Positions 9,271 to 18,262 are shown, counted from the stretch's first letter. The stretch is 64,000 nt of DNA from an uncultured Eubacteriales bacterium (GCA_900315595.1 OMZQ01000002.1:86069-150068); one strand, 5' to 3'. The notes: generated by a model from the sequence alone, not told the origin. A program made the numbers and translations.

Positions 9271-10158
9271 TCAGTCGGCGTGCTTTCGCCGCCAATAGGA
9301 CGCCAGGCAGCGGCCGGGAAGATGGGTGATAACCGTCAGGAATTTATATGGGTTCTCCCGGAGCAGCTTTCCGAAGCCGACTCCGGCGAATTTTGCGTAG
9401 CAGGAATAGAGTACGCCTTTCTTGATCCGGGTCTTCAGCGGAAGGCGCGGGTGCATATAGACCTTGGAGTTGTACATTCCGCCCAAGGGATAGGAGATCC
9501 GCATCTTCCGGCCGGCCTTGGTCAAACCGTCCTCACGGTAGCTGCAAAGGTAGAGAACCTCGTTGAAATAGACGCCCTTGGACTCCAGCTCCATGGGGAA
9601 GAATGCCGCGCCTTCACCAATGAACCTCTCCCCTTCATATTCCGGGAAGCGATACTTGGTGAAGAGCGTTGTCCGGAAAGTATCACAGCAATCCCGGCCT
9701 GCAGTACCGATACGAGGTTCCCGAAGGGTGTCCACCGGAACACCGGGATGGGCCACATAGCAGATCGGCTCCTCCACCGTAAACCCCTTGAGGAAGATAA
9801 TCCGCCCCACGTCGGGATTGTCCGCAAACAGCCCCCACTTGTCCAGGATCGTCTCCACTGCATTGGGGGTCAGGCTGTCATCGCTGTCCAGTACGACCAC
9901 GTAGTCCCCTCGGATGAATGGATGCGCGGCATTCAAGGCAGTATGCTTGCCGCCGTTGGGCTTTTGATGGAAATCAATGGAAAAGCCCTCGTCTCGGGAC
10001 TGAAAGGCCTTGACCACCTCTGCCGTGTCATCGGTGCTGCCGTCGTCTATGATAAGCCATTGGAAATCCCGCACCGTCTGGACACAGAGAGACGCCCAGC
10101 AGCTTTTCAGACAGTCTGCCCGATTATAGGTGGGGGTAATGATGGTCAACTTTGCCAT
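9271..10158 (-). CDS. Family 2 glycosyltransferase
   Basis: A 295-residue GT-A glycosyltransferase. AKLTIITPTYNRADCLKSCW opens the protein, DDGSTDDT is at 38-45, the KPNGGKHTALN loop near 66-76 and DSDDSL at 91-96. This variant (PNGGKHTALN rather than NGGVSSARN) places it in a different GT2 subgroup from the two paralogues downstream. It lies between the FrhB-like/pyruvyltransferase pair and the other GT2 genes in the same operon. No transmembrane segment is evident; the C-terminus is basic. Confidence 0.9.
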   Translation of the reverse strand: MAKLTIITPTYNRADCLKSCWASLCVQTVRDFQWLIIDDGSTDDTAEVVKAFQSRDEGFSIDFHQKPNGGKHTALNAAHPFIRGDYVVVLDSDDSLTPNAVETILDKWGLFADNPDVGRIIFLKGFTVEEPICYVAHPGVPVDTLREPRIGTAGRDCCDTFRTTLFTKYRFPEYEGERFIGEGAAFFPMELESKGVYFNEVLYLCSYREDGLTKAGRKMRISYPLGGMYNSKVYMHPRLPLKTRIKKGVLYSCYAKFAGVGFGKLLRENPYKFLTVITHLPGRCLASYWRRKHAD

Positions 10159-10181
10159 GGTTGCTCCTCACATTTTGAAGA

Positions 10182-11405
10182 CTATTGCACTTGCCTTCCG
10201 CTGTTTGCCTTGCGAAGCTTCGCCCGCAGAGGCGCGGGTACAATTCCGCTGGCCCGCAGCAGAACCCGCTTGAGCTTTCGCTTGGGGGCCTCTCCCAGAC
10301 GGTAGAGCCTAACAGCCTGTCGGATGTCGGCTCCGTCCCGCAGAGCATCCATGCTTCTGCCGTGGAGATGCTGATCGTTGTAGCCCGCCATATTTTGAGC
10401 CTTCATCATCTCTTCCGGCGTGCCGGGATCGAAGGCAGTCAGACGGCCATCCGCCAACAAGCTCTCAACAGCGGCTTCGCCTCGCTTGGTGCAGGCAAAG
10501 GCGGCGGAGACGCCGTCGCTTCGGCTCTGAAAGCGGCGGCCCCAGTAATCACCGATGCGGAGGTCCGCAAGGCTGATCTCTTTCCGAAAGCGGCAGGTCA
10601 TGCAGGCGTCACCCAGCAGGACGTTCTCGAAGAACACCTGCCAGAACAGCTCCCGCTCACGGGAACCGTAGAAGGTCTTCCCATTTGCCTCCGCCCGGAG
10701 GCAGTAGCTGTGCCAGTCATCTTTCTTGTATCGGAACTGCAGCGAATCAAAGTGATCCGCACGCAGCTTCTTTTTCATTCGTTTGAGCTGCTCATCCCAG
10801 AGCTTGCCGCTGGGAACGCCGTGACAGAAAATCTCTGCCAGGAGGAGCTGATCCCGGACGCCCAGGGTTTCGCTCGCCTTTGCCAAACCGGCAATCTGGC
10901 ACGGGGTGCCAAAGACGGTAAAGCGGGCAGTCGGATCCCGCTTTGCCTCGGTCAGCAAGTCCGTGAATGCCTCCCGGGGATTGCTCTGCAAGTATTTGGA
11001 GCCGTCCAGTTCCGCAATCCCTTTTACGGAATCGATGATTGCGTGGCAGACCCGGTTCGTTGTCAAATCATAGACTGCGCCAACCGCTTTCCCCCCGCTG
11101 CGAAGGGTCATCAAAGCCAGCTCATGGGCCAGCCCGCCGGATGAGCAGCGGTGCACCGTCTCCGGGTCCGCGCTCTGCACGGCGTAGAGCTTAGCCTGTC
11201 TGAGATCCGCGCCTTGGATCTCCGTATCATAACGGGAGCAGACATTGATGCAGAGCCCACAGTCCACGCAAAGGCGATCGTCCACTTTTGCGGCGAGAAA
11301 ACCTGCCCCGTCCATCTCCAGACGGATGGCGCTTTTCGGGCAGACCGCTGCGCACGCTCCGCAGCCGGAGCAAGGATATTCAGTTTGCCTGGTGATATTC
11401 TCCAT
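10182..11405 (-). CDS. FrhB/FdhB-like iron-sulfur protein of polysaccharide clusters
   Basis: The protein starts with two 4Fe-4S motifs, C12-x2-C15-x2-C18-x3-C22 and C46-x2-C49-x2-C52-x3-C56. The domains of the coenzyme F420 hydrogenase/dehydrogenase beta-subunit family follow (SSGGLAHELALMTLRSGGKA, VFGTPCQIAGL, CHGVPSG, FRKEISLADLRIGDYWG). I chose the internal ATG at 11405 (MENITR) over 11414. Members of this family are regularly found next to polysaccharide pyruvyltransferases in exopolysaccharide operons, as here, where the two frames overlap by 26 bases. A redox role in making or modifying the ketal donor or a sugar is inferred; F420 itself is not implied in this type of bacterium. Confidence 0.8.
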   Translation of the reverse strand: MENITRQTEYPCSGCGACAAVCPKSAIRLEMDGAGFLAAKVDDRLCVDCGLCINVCSRYDTEIQGADLRQAKLYAVQSADPETVHRCSSGGLAHELALMTLRSGGKAVGAVYDLTTNRVCHAIIDSVKGIAELDGSKYLQSNPREAFTDLLTEAKRDPTARFTVFGTPCQIAGLAKASETLGVRDQLLLAEIFCHGVPSGKLWDEQLKRMKKKLRADHFDSLQFRYKKDDWHSYCLRAEANGKTFYGSRERELFWQVFFENVLLGDACMTCRFRKEISLADLRIGDYWGRRFQSRSDGVSAAFACTKRGEAAVESLLADGRLTAFDPGTPEEMMKAQNMAGYNDQHLHGRSMDALRDGADIRQAVRLYRLGEAPKRKLKRVLLRASGIVPAPLRAKLRKANSGRQVQ

Positions 11406-12495
11406 GCGCCACACGCTCCAGGGCTTCTTTCAGATATCTGCCGCTGTCTTCCGCCAGGGCGGCAATTCGTTTGTCCGTTGACTCGTAATCAATGGGCGCG
11501 GAAAGCACGCGCTCCAGTTCCGGTTCGGAAACCTTGCTGAGCAGCTGTCCCTTCAGTCCGGTGACCTCAAGCAGAGACTGCAGCTTGAAGGCGTTGATGC
11601 TTTGCCGGATGAACACTGCAACATTACAGTGATTATTCATGGCTGCTATGCTGCCGTGAAAGGTGTCTGTTACCACGCAGGCGGCATCTTTGAAATAGGA
11701 GTACCATTCCATCGGACCGCAGACGATATTCTTGTCACACCATTTGTGATAGGTTCCAAGAGAAACCGTAATCAATCCGTGTTTTTCAGCAAAGGAACGA
11801 ATCTCTGATGCTTCCTCCTGCGACTTCATGTTTGCGTCATAGGAATAGAGCAGTAAATAGGGCTTGCCGATGGGATGAACCTGAACGGAAAAGCTCCGGC
11901 AATTGTAGAGCAAAACCGGATCACAAACCAAAGGAACCTTTCGCCCGGTCATGCTGCGGATCATATCCTGCGTGTGTGTGTCCCGGGCCGAGAGGGAAAA
12001 CATTTTGTTCAGCCCGTCCCTCACAAGGTCATAGCAGTTGAATTGCTTCAAAAGCTCCTCTGTCGTCCGGCCAAAAGCAGGGGCGTAAGCAATCGCAGGT
12101 ACGTCCCCGAGTCCGTAGCCGTACATCATTTTGTTGCAGCCGACGTCGATGCTGAAGACCTCGTCGCTGCCGATCACGATCGCGTCACAGCCGCTTTGAT
12201 CGTATGGCGCAAGGTCATGCGAGGCAATGGAGCGATTAATGGCCTTGACCTTCCGGTAATTGAACCACGTCAGCCCAAGACCTTTCCCGAACAGATAGTT
12301 CTTGATATAGAAAGGCAGGGCCTTCCAGGAGCCGCTGTTGCGGTCCTTCTCTCCTTCCATAAAGTCAAAATTCTTCTCGTAGGTCAGAATCTTGACCTTA
12401 TGGCCCAAGTCGCGCAGGTATGCCTCGAGCGCCAGCATTTGCAGTTGTGCGCCGAGGTTATAAACGTTATAATGCGTCAGTATTCCAATTCTCAT
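11380..12495 (-). CDS. Polysaccharide pyruvyltransferase family protein
   Basis: A 371-residue protein with the features of the PS_pyruv_trans family. These are RIGILTHYNVYNLGAQLQML at the N-terminus, VIGSDEVFSIDVGCNKMMYG in the middle, VPLVCDPVLLYN, and VTDTFHGSIAAM before the C-terminal helices. These enzymes transfer pyruvate from phosphoenolpyruvate to form a ketal on a sugar, giving the polymer negative charge. The gene overlaps the FrhB-like Fe-S gene, a pairing common in Bacillota and Bacteroidota polysaccharide clusters. The family assignment is firm; the acceptor sugar is unknown. Confidence 0.85.
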   Translation of the reverse strand: MRIGILTHYNVYNLGAQLQMLALEAYLRDLGHKVKILTYEKNFDFMEGEKDRNSGSWKALPFYIKNYLFGKGLGLTWFNYRKVKAINRSIASHDLAPYDQSGCDAIVIGSDEVFSIDVGCNKMMYGYGLGDVPAIAYAPAFGRTTEELLKQFNCYDLVRDGLNKMFSLSARDTHTQDMIRSMTGRKVPLVCDPVLLYNCRSFSVQVHPIGKPYLLLYSYDANMKSQEEASEIRSFAEKHGLITVSLGTYHKWCDKNIVCGPMEWYSYFKDAACVVTDTFHGSIAAMNNHCNVAVFIRQSINAFKLQSLLEVTGLKGQLLSKVSEPELERVLSAPIDYESTDKRIAALAEDSGRYLKEALERVAHGEYHQAN

Positions 12496-12516
12496 GGGTT
12501 TTACCCCGTATTCCCA

Positions 12517-13650
12517 TTATTCTATCAGGCTTTGCAGGAGCCCGTAAAGCTCCTCCCGTGTATTGGACACGGCATAGGGCTGAATCCACTGCAGAGCAGC
12601 CTCTCCCATTTCATTTCGCCTGACGGCATTTGTCGCAAGCGCATCAATGGCCGCAGCAAATCCGGCTGTATCTGTCGGCGTCAGAAGGATCCCAGTCCGG
12701 CCGGGACTTACCAATTCGTCGTGGCCGCGGTTGTGAGAGGCAACGACGGGCTTGGCGCAGAGCATGGCCTCAATGATGTTCAGGGGCATGCCCTCCCGCC
12801 TGCTGCAGGAGACGACCAGATCGACGGCCGGCGTGATACGCTCCAGGTCGGTCCGGTAGCCGAGCAGCTTGACGACGCCTTCCAAGCCTTCTTCCCGGAT
12901 CTGATCCCGAAGCTCCTGCTCCTTGGGACCGTTACCGGCCAAGAGGATTTTCAGGTTCGGGATCCTGTCCTTCAACTGGGCCGCAGCGGAAATCAGCGTC
13001 TTCTGGTTTTTGTTCTCGTTCAGCTCGCCGGTGCAGAGAATCACGAAATCCTCCGGGGACAGGCCTTCGGCCTTTCGCATGGCGAGCTGTTCCTCTGCGG
13101 TCGCCGGATGATAGCGTTTTTCGTCCACGCCGACGCCGTGGATATGGGCGACCTTCGTGCGTTTGCTGAATTTCCTCTGCGCCAGGGCATCGTCTTCCTT
13201 GTTGATGGTGATCAGCAGGTCGCACTTCTTCGCCATGTATTTCTCGATGGGATAGAAGACCAGCCATGCTTTCTTGGAAGAGCCCTTGTAAAAATGGAAT
13301 CCGTGGGCCATGTAGATGACCTTTGTTCCCTGCTTCCGGGTTTTCTTTGCCGCCAGGCGAGTCACGATCCCGCCCATGGGCGTGTTGCAGAGGATCACGT
13401 CATAATGCTCCTCCGCCAGCAGCTTCTTGAGCTGCCGGTACGCCTGAACATTATCCAGGCTCTTTGGCGAACGGGAGAACGGCGTCTCAATGAACTTTTC
13501 GCAGTACTTGAGCTGCAGGCCGTTCTTGACTGCCAGATTGTCATGGGCAGCCACGTGGACCTCCCAACCCTGCTCCTGCAGGTGCCGCATGTGGGGGAGG
13601 TGAAACTGGCAGATATGGGATAGAACGGTTGCGGTATAAAGGATCTTCAT
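12517..13650 (-). CDS. Family 4 glycosyltransferase (GT-B, EpsD/CapJ-like)
   Basis: A 377-residue GT-B glycosyltransferase. The acceptor domain has KILYTATVLSHICQFHLPHM and VILCNTPMGGIVTRLAA, followed by VIYMAHGFHFYKG, a segment typical of EpsD-like transferases. The donor domain has CTGELNENKNQKTLISAA, LAGNGPKEQEL and EGMPLNIIEAML, the last carrying the E-x7-E element. It is translated just downstream of the stop-containing transferase remnant and upstream of the pyruvyltransferase. It is likely an early transferase in repeat assembly. Confidence 0.9.
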   Translation of the reverse strand: MKILYTATVLSHICQFHLPHMRHLQEQGWEVHVAAHDNLAVKNGLQLKYCEKFIETPFSRSPKSLDNVQAYRQLKKLLAEEHYDVILCNTPMGGIVTRLAAKKTRKQGTKVIYMAHGFHFYKGSSKKAWLVFYPIEKYMAKKCDLLITINKEDDALAQRKFSKRTKVAHIHGVGVDEKRYHPATAEEQLAMRKAEGLSPEDFVILCTGELNENKNQKTLISAAAQLKDRIPNLKILLAGNGPKEQELRDQIREEGLEGVVKLLGYRTDLERITPAVDLVVSCSRREGMPLNIIEAMLCAKPVVASHNRGHDELVSPGRTGILLTPTDTAGFAAAIDALATNAVRRNEMGEAALQWIQPYAVSNTREELYGLLQSLIE

Positions 13651-13681
13651 AGATTCTGGCCTACGACTTTCGTCGGTATTA

Positions 13682-14095
13682 TTACGGCCGACTGTGGCCG
13701 GTTTTGATCAGCAGTCTGGCCCGCAGCCAGAGCCGCTTGAACAGCGTCACGGCGTCGTGCCGAAGCAGGATACAATAACGGATTTTTGCTCTGAACGGGC
13801 TCATGGTCTTCCCTTCCAGGTCCCGGTCCAGCCGTTCAACTTCCAAATGGTACTGCGCCTTCATGGTGCCGAAATTGCCCCAATGAACCAGCTTTACCGG
13901 AAAGGTCCGCCCGCCGTAGGTCCAGCTTGCGGTCGGCTTCAGAATATCCATCGGCAGATCCCTGCGTTTGACATAGATTCCAACCTCGGATAAGTCCACC
14001 GGTTTGCAATCGCAGATCGCCATGCCGAAGGCCAATACCGGCTCGTCCGCAGGCTAGTTGAAAATCGCAAACGGAAAGTCCTGATAATGCGCAGC
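13682..14095 (-). pseudogene. Truncated GT8-like transferase, remnant with internal stop
   Basis: Reading leftward from 14095, the frame gives AAHYQDFPFAIFN, a TAG stop, then PADEPVLAFGMAICDCKPVD and on to the end at 13682. This aligns with the C-terminal third of the intact transferase at 3662-4615 (AAHYRDYPFAIFRDPADEP). The N-terminal two thirds, including the DAD metal motif, are missing. Homology begins directly after the stop codon of the asparagine-synthetase-like gene, in the same reading frame. This looks like the scar left when a foreign cassette replaced the 5' part of the gene. A 117-residue frame remains open from an internal ATG at 14035, but it lacks the catalytic half and is not expected to be a working enzyme. 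Confidence 0.8.
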
Positions 14096-15676
14096 TCAGT
14101 ATGGCAGCAGTGAATTAACGGTATAGTATATCCCGGCCATCCGTTTTCTGGCCTTGGTTTCGTTCAGGTTCACGACACGAATATTCATTTCGTAGAGCTC
14201 GGGGTTCATCTGCTTTTTCATATCCAGATGGTGCTGATCGGAGATCCGCTTCTCCAACGGAACCTGCAGCAGCAGATCCAACAGCTTTCGGTTGTTGTAC
14301 GGAATCGTAATATCAAAGCAGGATTTCATGACACCGATGTCCAAACCGCACTTTCCGCCGTGCATCATCTCCCAGACGAAGAAGTCCGACTCGTCATAGT
14401 TGAACAAATGCTCTTTCAATTCCGTCTTCTTCAAATAATCCTCGAAGTGATGGTCTGTTTCAACAACAAGTTTTCTGTTCGCGAAGAAAATCTTGTAGAG
14501 GGAGGTATAGTTTCTGGGTTTCAGCGACTTTGGAAAGCGTTTCTTGCCGAAGTATTTGTATGCATACGCACGGATTGTCTCGGAGATCCAGGATTTTACC
14601 TCTACGTCACATACATCCTCACGAATCAGCGTGATCTTCTTCCGGAGATCGCTATCCGAGAAAGAACCGATGTCGCCATCGTTATGAAGCAGTATATCCC
14701 GGTATAGATCGAAATCAGGAACTGCGTCGTTCGTCTCTGGAATTTGCCAGACATGATGCGGAACATGGAATTTCTCGCTGATCTGCGCGGCTTTCTCCGC
14801 ATCCACAGATTCCCGACGCATCGAGATATAGCTGAAAGTCGTGTATTTCTCATAATTGCCATTGGCTGCGGCAAAAGTGGTATTGCTGTCTATGCCTCCG
14901 GTCAAAGAAATCGCAGGCAGAGCCCATTTCATGGGGATTAGCGCCATCGTGTTCTGCATGATCTGGCAGGCCTGCGCAATCACTTTTTTATACTCCTCTT
15001 GGTTTTCACACATTTTGATTTCTTTGCGAGGGTAAAACCGTTCAACTTGATAGGAGTTTCCGTCAAAATGAACTGCGGTATTCGGTATGATCCGCTTCAG
15101 CTCCGAGAAGCACGTCAAGTCTCCGGGCAGATAATTGCCCATCATGTAGTGATACCATTTATAGCGGATCAGACGATCGACATAGGGATCTGTTTTCAGT
15201 CCGCAAAGATCTCCAACCAACTGCATATGCGAAGTGATATACTGCTTACCGTTGACCTCGCCGTAGCAGCCAAACTGCATTCCGGAAGCATCCAGCCAGA
15301 ATGAAATCTGCCTTCCCCGGATCACGCCCATGATAAAAATCCCGGTTAGTTCATCGACCATATCCCAGTCGAGCGAGGAAGCGCTGGCTTCGGCAAAAGC
15401 AGAAAGTATTCTTCCTTCCTCATGTTCCATGGAAAACGGATTGTACGCATGCCCGATCAAAAAGTATACGGCGTTTTCCCGTTTTTCTAAGAAGACAGGA
15501 ACCGTGTGGTAGGCAAGGATGCGATACGGCGCAACTTCAAACTGCTTCCAGTTTCCAAAAAACGGATAGGTGTCCCCAGCAGCAAGCTCGGCATCCGTAA
15601 TCAAGAACCCTTTTTCGAACAGATGCTTTTGCAGCTCTGTCTGTGCAAGCAGTTTGTCACGCAGAGACTCACTCAT
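14096..15676 (-). CDS. Asparagine-synthetase-like protein without glutaminase cysteine
   Basis: A 526-residue protein with the two-domain layout of asparagine synthetase B. The N-terminal part is Ntn-hydrolase-like but the nucleophilic Cys2 is absent (the protein starts MSESLRDK), so it should not hydrolyse glutamine. The C-terminal synthetase part keeps an ATP pyrophosphatase loop, SLTGGIDSN at 257-265. Proteins of this type form amide or lactam bonds or amidate sugars and peptides. In this operon it may amidate a sugar acid or a small-acid substituent; this is inference. The gene is visibly more AT-rich than its neighbours, and its end abuts a truncated pseudogene. Both suggest acquisition by transfer. 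Confidence 0.75.
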   Translation of the reverse strand: MSESLRDKLLAQTELQKHLFEKGFLITDAELAAGDTYPFFGNWKQFEVAPYRILAYHTVPVFLEKRENAVYFLIGHAYNPFSMEHEEGRILSAFAEASASSLDWDMVDELTGIFIMGVIRGRQISFWLDASGMQFGCYGEVNGKQYITSHMQLVGDLCGLKTDPYVDRLIRYKWYHYMMGNYLPGDLTCFSELKRIIPNTAVHFDGNSYQVERFYPRKEIKMCENQEEYKKVIAQACQIMQNTMALIPMKWALPAISLTGGIDSNTTFAAANGNYEKYTTFSYISMRRESVDAEKAAQISEKFHVPHHVWQIPETNDAVPDFDLYRDILLHNDGDIGSFSDSDLRKKITLIREDVCDVEVKSWISETIRAYAYKYFGKKRFPKSLKPRNYTSLYKIFFANRKLVVETDHHFEDYLKKTELKEHLFNYDESDFFVWEMMHGGKCGLDIGVMKSCFDITIPYNNRKLLDLLLQVPLEKRISDQHHLDMKKQMNPELYEMNIRVVNLNETKARKRMAGIYYTVNSLLPY

Positions 15677-15740
15677 AACTTCTATCCTCCTGGTTATTGA
15701 TTATCGTTATGCAGAAAGGACTTTTCTATTGCCAGCTCTG

Positions 15741-16646
15741 TTAGGTGCCGACCGACGCAAGGTTTTGCAGAACGACAGCGTTCAGACGGACGGAATCGTT
15801 CTCCCCGACGAAGCTGTTGTGGGGCGTCAGGATCGCGTTGGGACAGGCCCAGAGGGGGCTGCTCTCGTTCAGGGGTTCGGATTCGAAGACGTCCAGGGAG
15901 GCGGTAAAGGAAGGGTTTGCTTGGAGGTGAGCGGCCAGGGACGGTTCGTCGATCACCGCGCCGCGGGAGAGATTGAGCAGAACGGCGTCGGGCTTCATGG
16001 CGGCAAGGCGGACGGACCCGATCAGGCCGCGCGTCTGCTCCGTCAGTGGGACGGTCAGAATCACGACGTCGGCTGCGGGAAGGAGCTCATCCAGGGCCGT
16101 CAGCGGATGCATTCGCTCATAGCCTGCGTCCGTCCGCGGAAAGAGGTCCACGCCGAGGACGCGGGCGTCAAAGGCCCGGAAGCGGCGCGCGCATTCCGTT
16201 CCGACGCTGCCGCAGCCGACGATCAGGACGGTTTTGCCGGTCAGCTCGCGGAGGTCGCGGCGTTTTTCCCACACGCGCGCCTTCTGGTTTTCCCGGAAAA
16301 ACGGGAGCTGTTTATAGATCTGCAGCACGCAGGCAACGGCAAATTCCGCCATCGGGGCGCTGTAGACGCCGCGGGCATTGCGGATCTCGATGCCACGCGC
16401 CTGCACGAAGTCCATCGGGACGCGGTCATAACCGGCGCTGGTGAGCTGGATGAAGCGGAGGTTCGGGAAATCCTCAATGGGATGGTGCAGAAACAAGCCG
16501 TTGCAGACGACGCCCTCCACCCAGGCGGGGTCGCAGGGGAGCGGATCGCGCTCCTGCGGGAGAAAAACGGCTTTGTGGCCCATCGTCTCGATCTGCGGGA
16601 TCGCGCTCAGAGCGCCCTGCCAGGCGCCGGTCAGAAGCAGGTTCAT
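15741..16646 (-). CDS. NAD-dependent D-2-hydroxyacid dehydrogenase
   Basis: A 301-residue protein of the D-isomer 2-hydroxyacid dehydrogenase family, which reduces 2-oxoacids to 2-hydroxyacids with NAD(P)H. The Rossmann motif is G144-C-G146-S-V-G149. The catalytic residues R228 (NLSRGA), E257 (DVFESEP) and H276 (LTPHNSF) are all present. The start at 16646 (MNLLLTGAW) overlaps the upstream aldolase gene by four bases (ATGA), and the longer 5' extension is spurious. Tight coupling to an HpcH/HpaI-type aldolase suggests the two act in sequence: aldol formation of a 2-oxoacid, then reduction. Such a product could be a non-sugar decoration of the polysaccharide; the substrate is unknown. Confidence 0.8.
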   Translation of the reverse strand: MNLLLTGAWQGALSAIPQIETMGHKAVFLPQERDPLPCDPAWVEGVVCNGLFLHHPIEDFPNLRFIQLTSAGYDRVPMDFVQARGIEIRNARGVYSAPMAEFAVACVLQIYKQLPFFRENQKARVWEKRRDLRELTGKTVLIVGCGSVGTECARRFRAFDARVLGVDLFPRTDAGYERMHPLTALDELLPAADVVILTVPLTEQTRGLIGSVRLAAMKPDAVLLNLSRGAVIDEPSLAAHLQANPSFTASLDVFESEPLNESSPLWACPNAILTPHNSFVGENDSVRLNAVVLQNLASVGT

Positions 16647-17491
16647 GAAAGTCTCCCCGCAGCCATGTCGGCGCAGATCTCGGCGACCTTCTGCTCGACC
16701 ATGCGCTGGTTTTTCTGGAAGTATTCGCTGTGCGGGGCGCATTCCCGTTCGAGCTCCCGGATCTTGCGGACGCCCTTGAGGAAGGTATCGTTGATGATGC
16801 CGATGTGGTGGATCTTCATCACGTCGCAGAAGCTCCGCGAGAGGATCACGCAGGTGGAGCCGAGGCGGTAGTGCTCCTTGATGACGTATTCGGACGGAAG
16901 CAGGCCGTTGCCCAGCGAGGCGATGCCGCCAAAGCCGAAGGGGATCCCCTTTTTGCGGAACTTGAAGCAGAGCTGCTCCACGGTGCCGTCGGCCAGCAGC
17001 TCAAACATAAAGCGCTTGCCATAGCTGATGCTGAGGTCGTTGATGCCGATGTGGATCTCGTCGATCCCTGGGATGGACAGGATCTCGTCCACGTGTTCGA
17101 CAGCCTCGCGGGTCTCCAGAAGGAGCATGGTGCGGGCTCTGCCGTTTACGAGCTTGAGGAAGGTGCGGACCTCCTCCGGGGTTTTGAAGTAGGGCAGCAT
17201 AATGATATCCGCCCCGGCCGCGATGGTCCGGTCGATCTCCACGGCGGAGCCGGGGTAATCCGGCAGCGGGTCATGGATCGGGTTGATGCGCGCAAGGACC
17301 TCAGCCATCTCCACGGCCTGCTTGATGTTGGCAATATCCAGGAAGGTGTGCCGGGATTTGACCGTGTCAAGTCCCTTCTGCCGTTCATCCTTACCGATAA
17401 ACTCCATGTCTACGAAGATTCGATCTACACCGGCGGTCTCCGCGATCTGCGCGATGTCGGGCCGGTTGGTAATATACATCAGTTTCAGCAT
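16643..17491 (-). CDS. HpcH/HpaI aldolase / citrate lyase family protein
   Basis: A 282-residue TIM-barrel protein of the HpcH/HpaI family, which does metal-dependent aldol additions or cleavages of pyruvate-type donors. Visible elements are ADIIMLPYFKTPEEVRTFLK, TMLLLETREAVEHVDEIL, and HIGINDLSISYG, where the loop around GINDLS corresponds to the family's substrate/metal region. It shows MEFIGKDERQKG where many members have a D-x-EH-type motif, so catalysis may differ. It is the second gene of the operon, between the initiating sugar transferase and the hydroxyacid dehydrogenase. A role in making a small acyl or hydroxyacid substituent is inferred from context. Confidence 0.75.
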   Translation of the reverse strand: MLKLMYITNRPDIAQIAETAGVDRIFVDMEFIGKDERQKGLDTVKSRHTFLDIANIKQAVEMAEVLARINPIHDPLPDYPGSAVEIDRTIAAGADIIMLPYFKTPEEVRTFLKLVNGRARTMLLLETREAVEHVDEILSIPGIDEIHIGINDLSISYGKRFMFELLADGTVEQLCFKFRKKGIPFGFGGIASLGNGLLPSEYVIKEHYRLGSTCVILSRSFCDVMKIHHIGIINDTFLKGVRKIRELERECAPHSEYFQKNQRMVEQKVAEICADMAAGRLS

Positions 17492-17523
17492 GGAAGCAGC
17501 CTCCTTTCACGGGAGCTTCAGGG

Positions 17524-18135
17524 TTAGGCGTCCTTTTTCAGGGTCTCTCCGACGTTCACGTTGTCTGCGCTGGAGAAGACCTTCGCAAAGGTCAGGAAGA
17601 AGATCTTGAAATCCAGGGCAAACGATATATGATCCACGTACCAGACGTTCATCTCGATGCGCTTGTGCCACTCCACGTCCTTGCGGCCGTGGGTCTGGGC
17701 CCAGCCGGTGATGCCGGGGCGGGCGTCGAACATCCGGCGCTGCTCGGGGCTGTATTCGTCGATGGGCCAGGGATGATAGGTCAGCGGCGGGCGCGGGCCG
17801 ATCAGGGCCATATCGCCGCGCAGAATATTGATGAGCTGGGGCAGCTCGTCCAGGCTGGTCTTGCGCAGAATCCTGCCGACCTTTGTCGTCCGGGGGTCGT
17901 CCTTGCCGGAGTAGACGCCGGAGCCGGTATGTTCGGAATTCACCTTCATCGTGCGCAGCTTCAGCATGATGAACTCCTTGCCGTGAAAGCCCAGCCGTCT
18001 CTGCCGGAAGATCGCCGGGCCGGGCGAGGACAGCCGGACGGCGAGCATACAGATCAGAATAATCGGCCAGAGAAGCAGAAGCGCTGTCAGGCTGATCAGA
18101 AAATCCAAAAGCCGCTTCAAAAACCTTCGGTACAT
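17524..18135 (-). CDS. Initiating sugar-phosphate (undecaprenyl-phosphate) transferase
   Basis: A 203-residue bacterial sugar transferase of the PglC/WbaP C-domain type, which moves a sugar-1-phosphate onto undecaprenyl phosphate and so starts the repeat unit. It has one N-terminal membrane segment ([20 protein letters not shown]), then [39 protein letters not shown] with the catalytic D-E pair, and GPRPPL followed by RPGITGWAQ. The start at 18135 follows GACGGAGGAAACC; the longer frame to 18177 runs into the promoter region. It is the first gene after the operon promoter, the normal place for the priming enzyme. Confidence 0.92.
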   Translation of the reverse strand: MYRRFLKRLLDFLISLTALLLLWPIILICMLAVRLSSPGPAIFRQRRLGFHGKEFIMLKLRTMKVNSEHTGSGVYSGKDDPRTTKVGRILRKTSLDELPQLINILRGDMALIGPRPPLTYHPWPIDEYSPEQRRMFDARPGITGWAQTHGRKDVEWHKRIEMNVWYVDHISFALDFKIFFLTFAKVFSSADNVNVGETLKKDA

Positions 18136-18193
18136 GGTTTCCTCCGTCGTCGCGCGGGAAAGCCTATGCCTCCCCAATCATAAACCTTATAAT

Positions 18194-18222
18194 ACTATAC
18201 CACGCTTGTTTGAAAGATTCAA
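18194..18222 (-). promoter_or_regulatory. Promoter of the exopolysaccharide operon
   Basis: On the minus strand TTGAAT (18222-18217) and TATAGT (18199-18194) are separated by 17 bases. Transcription should start near 18187, about 50 bases before the sugar transferase start. It is the only strong promoter I see for the 18-kb minus-strand operon. Confidence 0.7.
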
Positions 18223-18262
18223 CCTTAAATACAGAAAACCACCAAAATAATCCCAAAATGAA

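Noticed and set aside
10182..11405. F420-dependent hydrogenase or dehydrogenase subunit, as the nickel target of the Hyp proteins
   Set aside because: The family is named after F420 hydrogenase, but this member belongs to the polysaccharide-locus subgroup, carries no nickel site and is about 36 kb away from the hyp genes.
11875..13623. Long plus-strand open frame opposite the pyruvyltransferase and a glycosyltransferase gene
   Set aside because: Antisense shadow of GC-rich coding sequence; the minus-strand frames have clear family motifs and ribosome sites, this one has neither.
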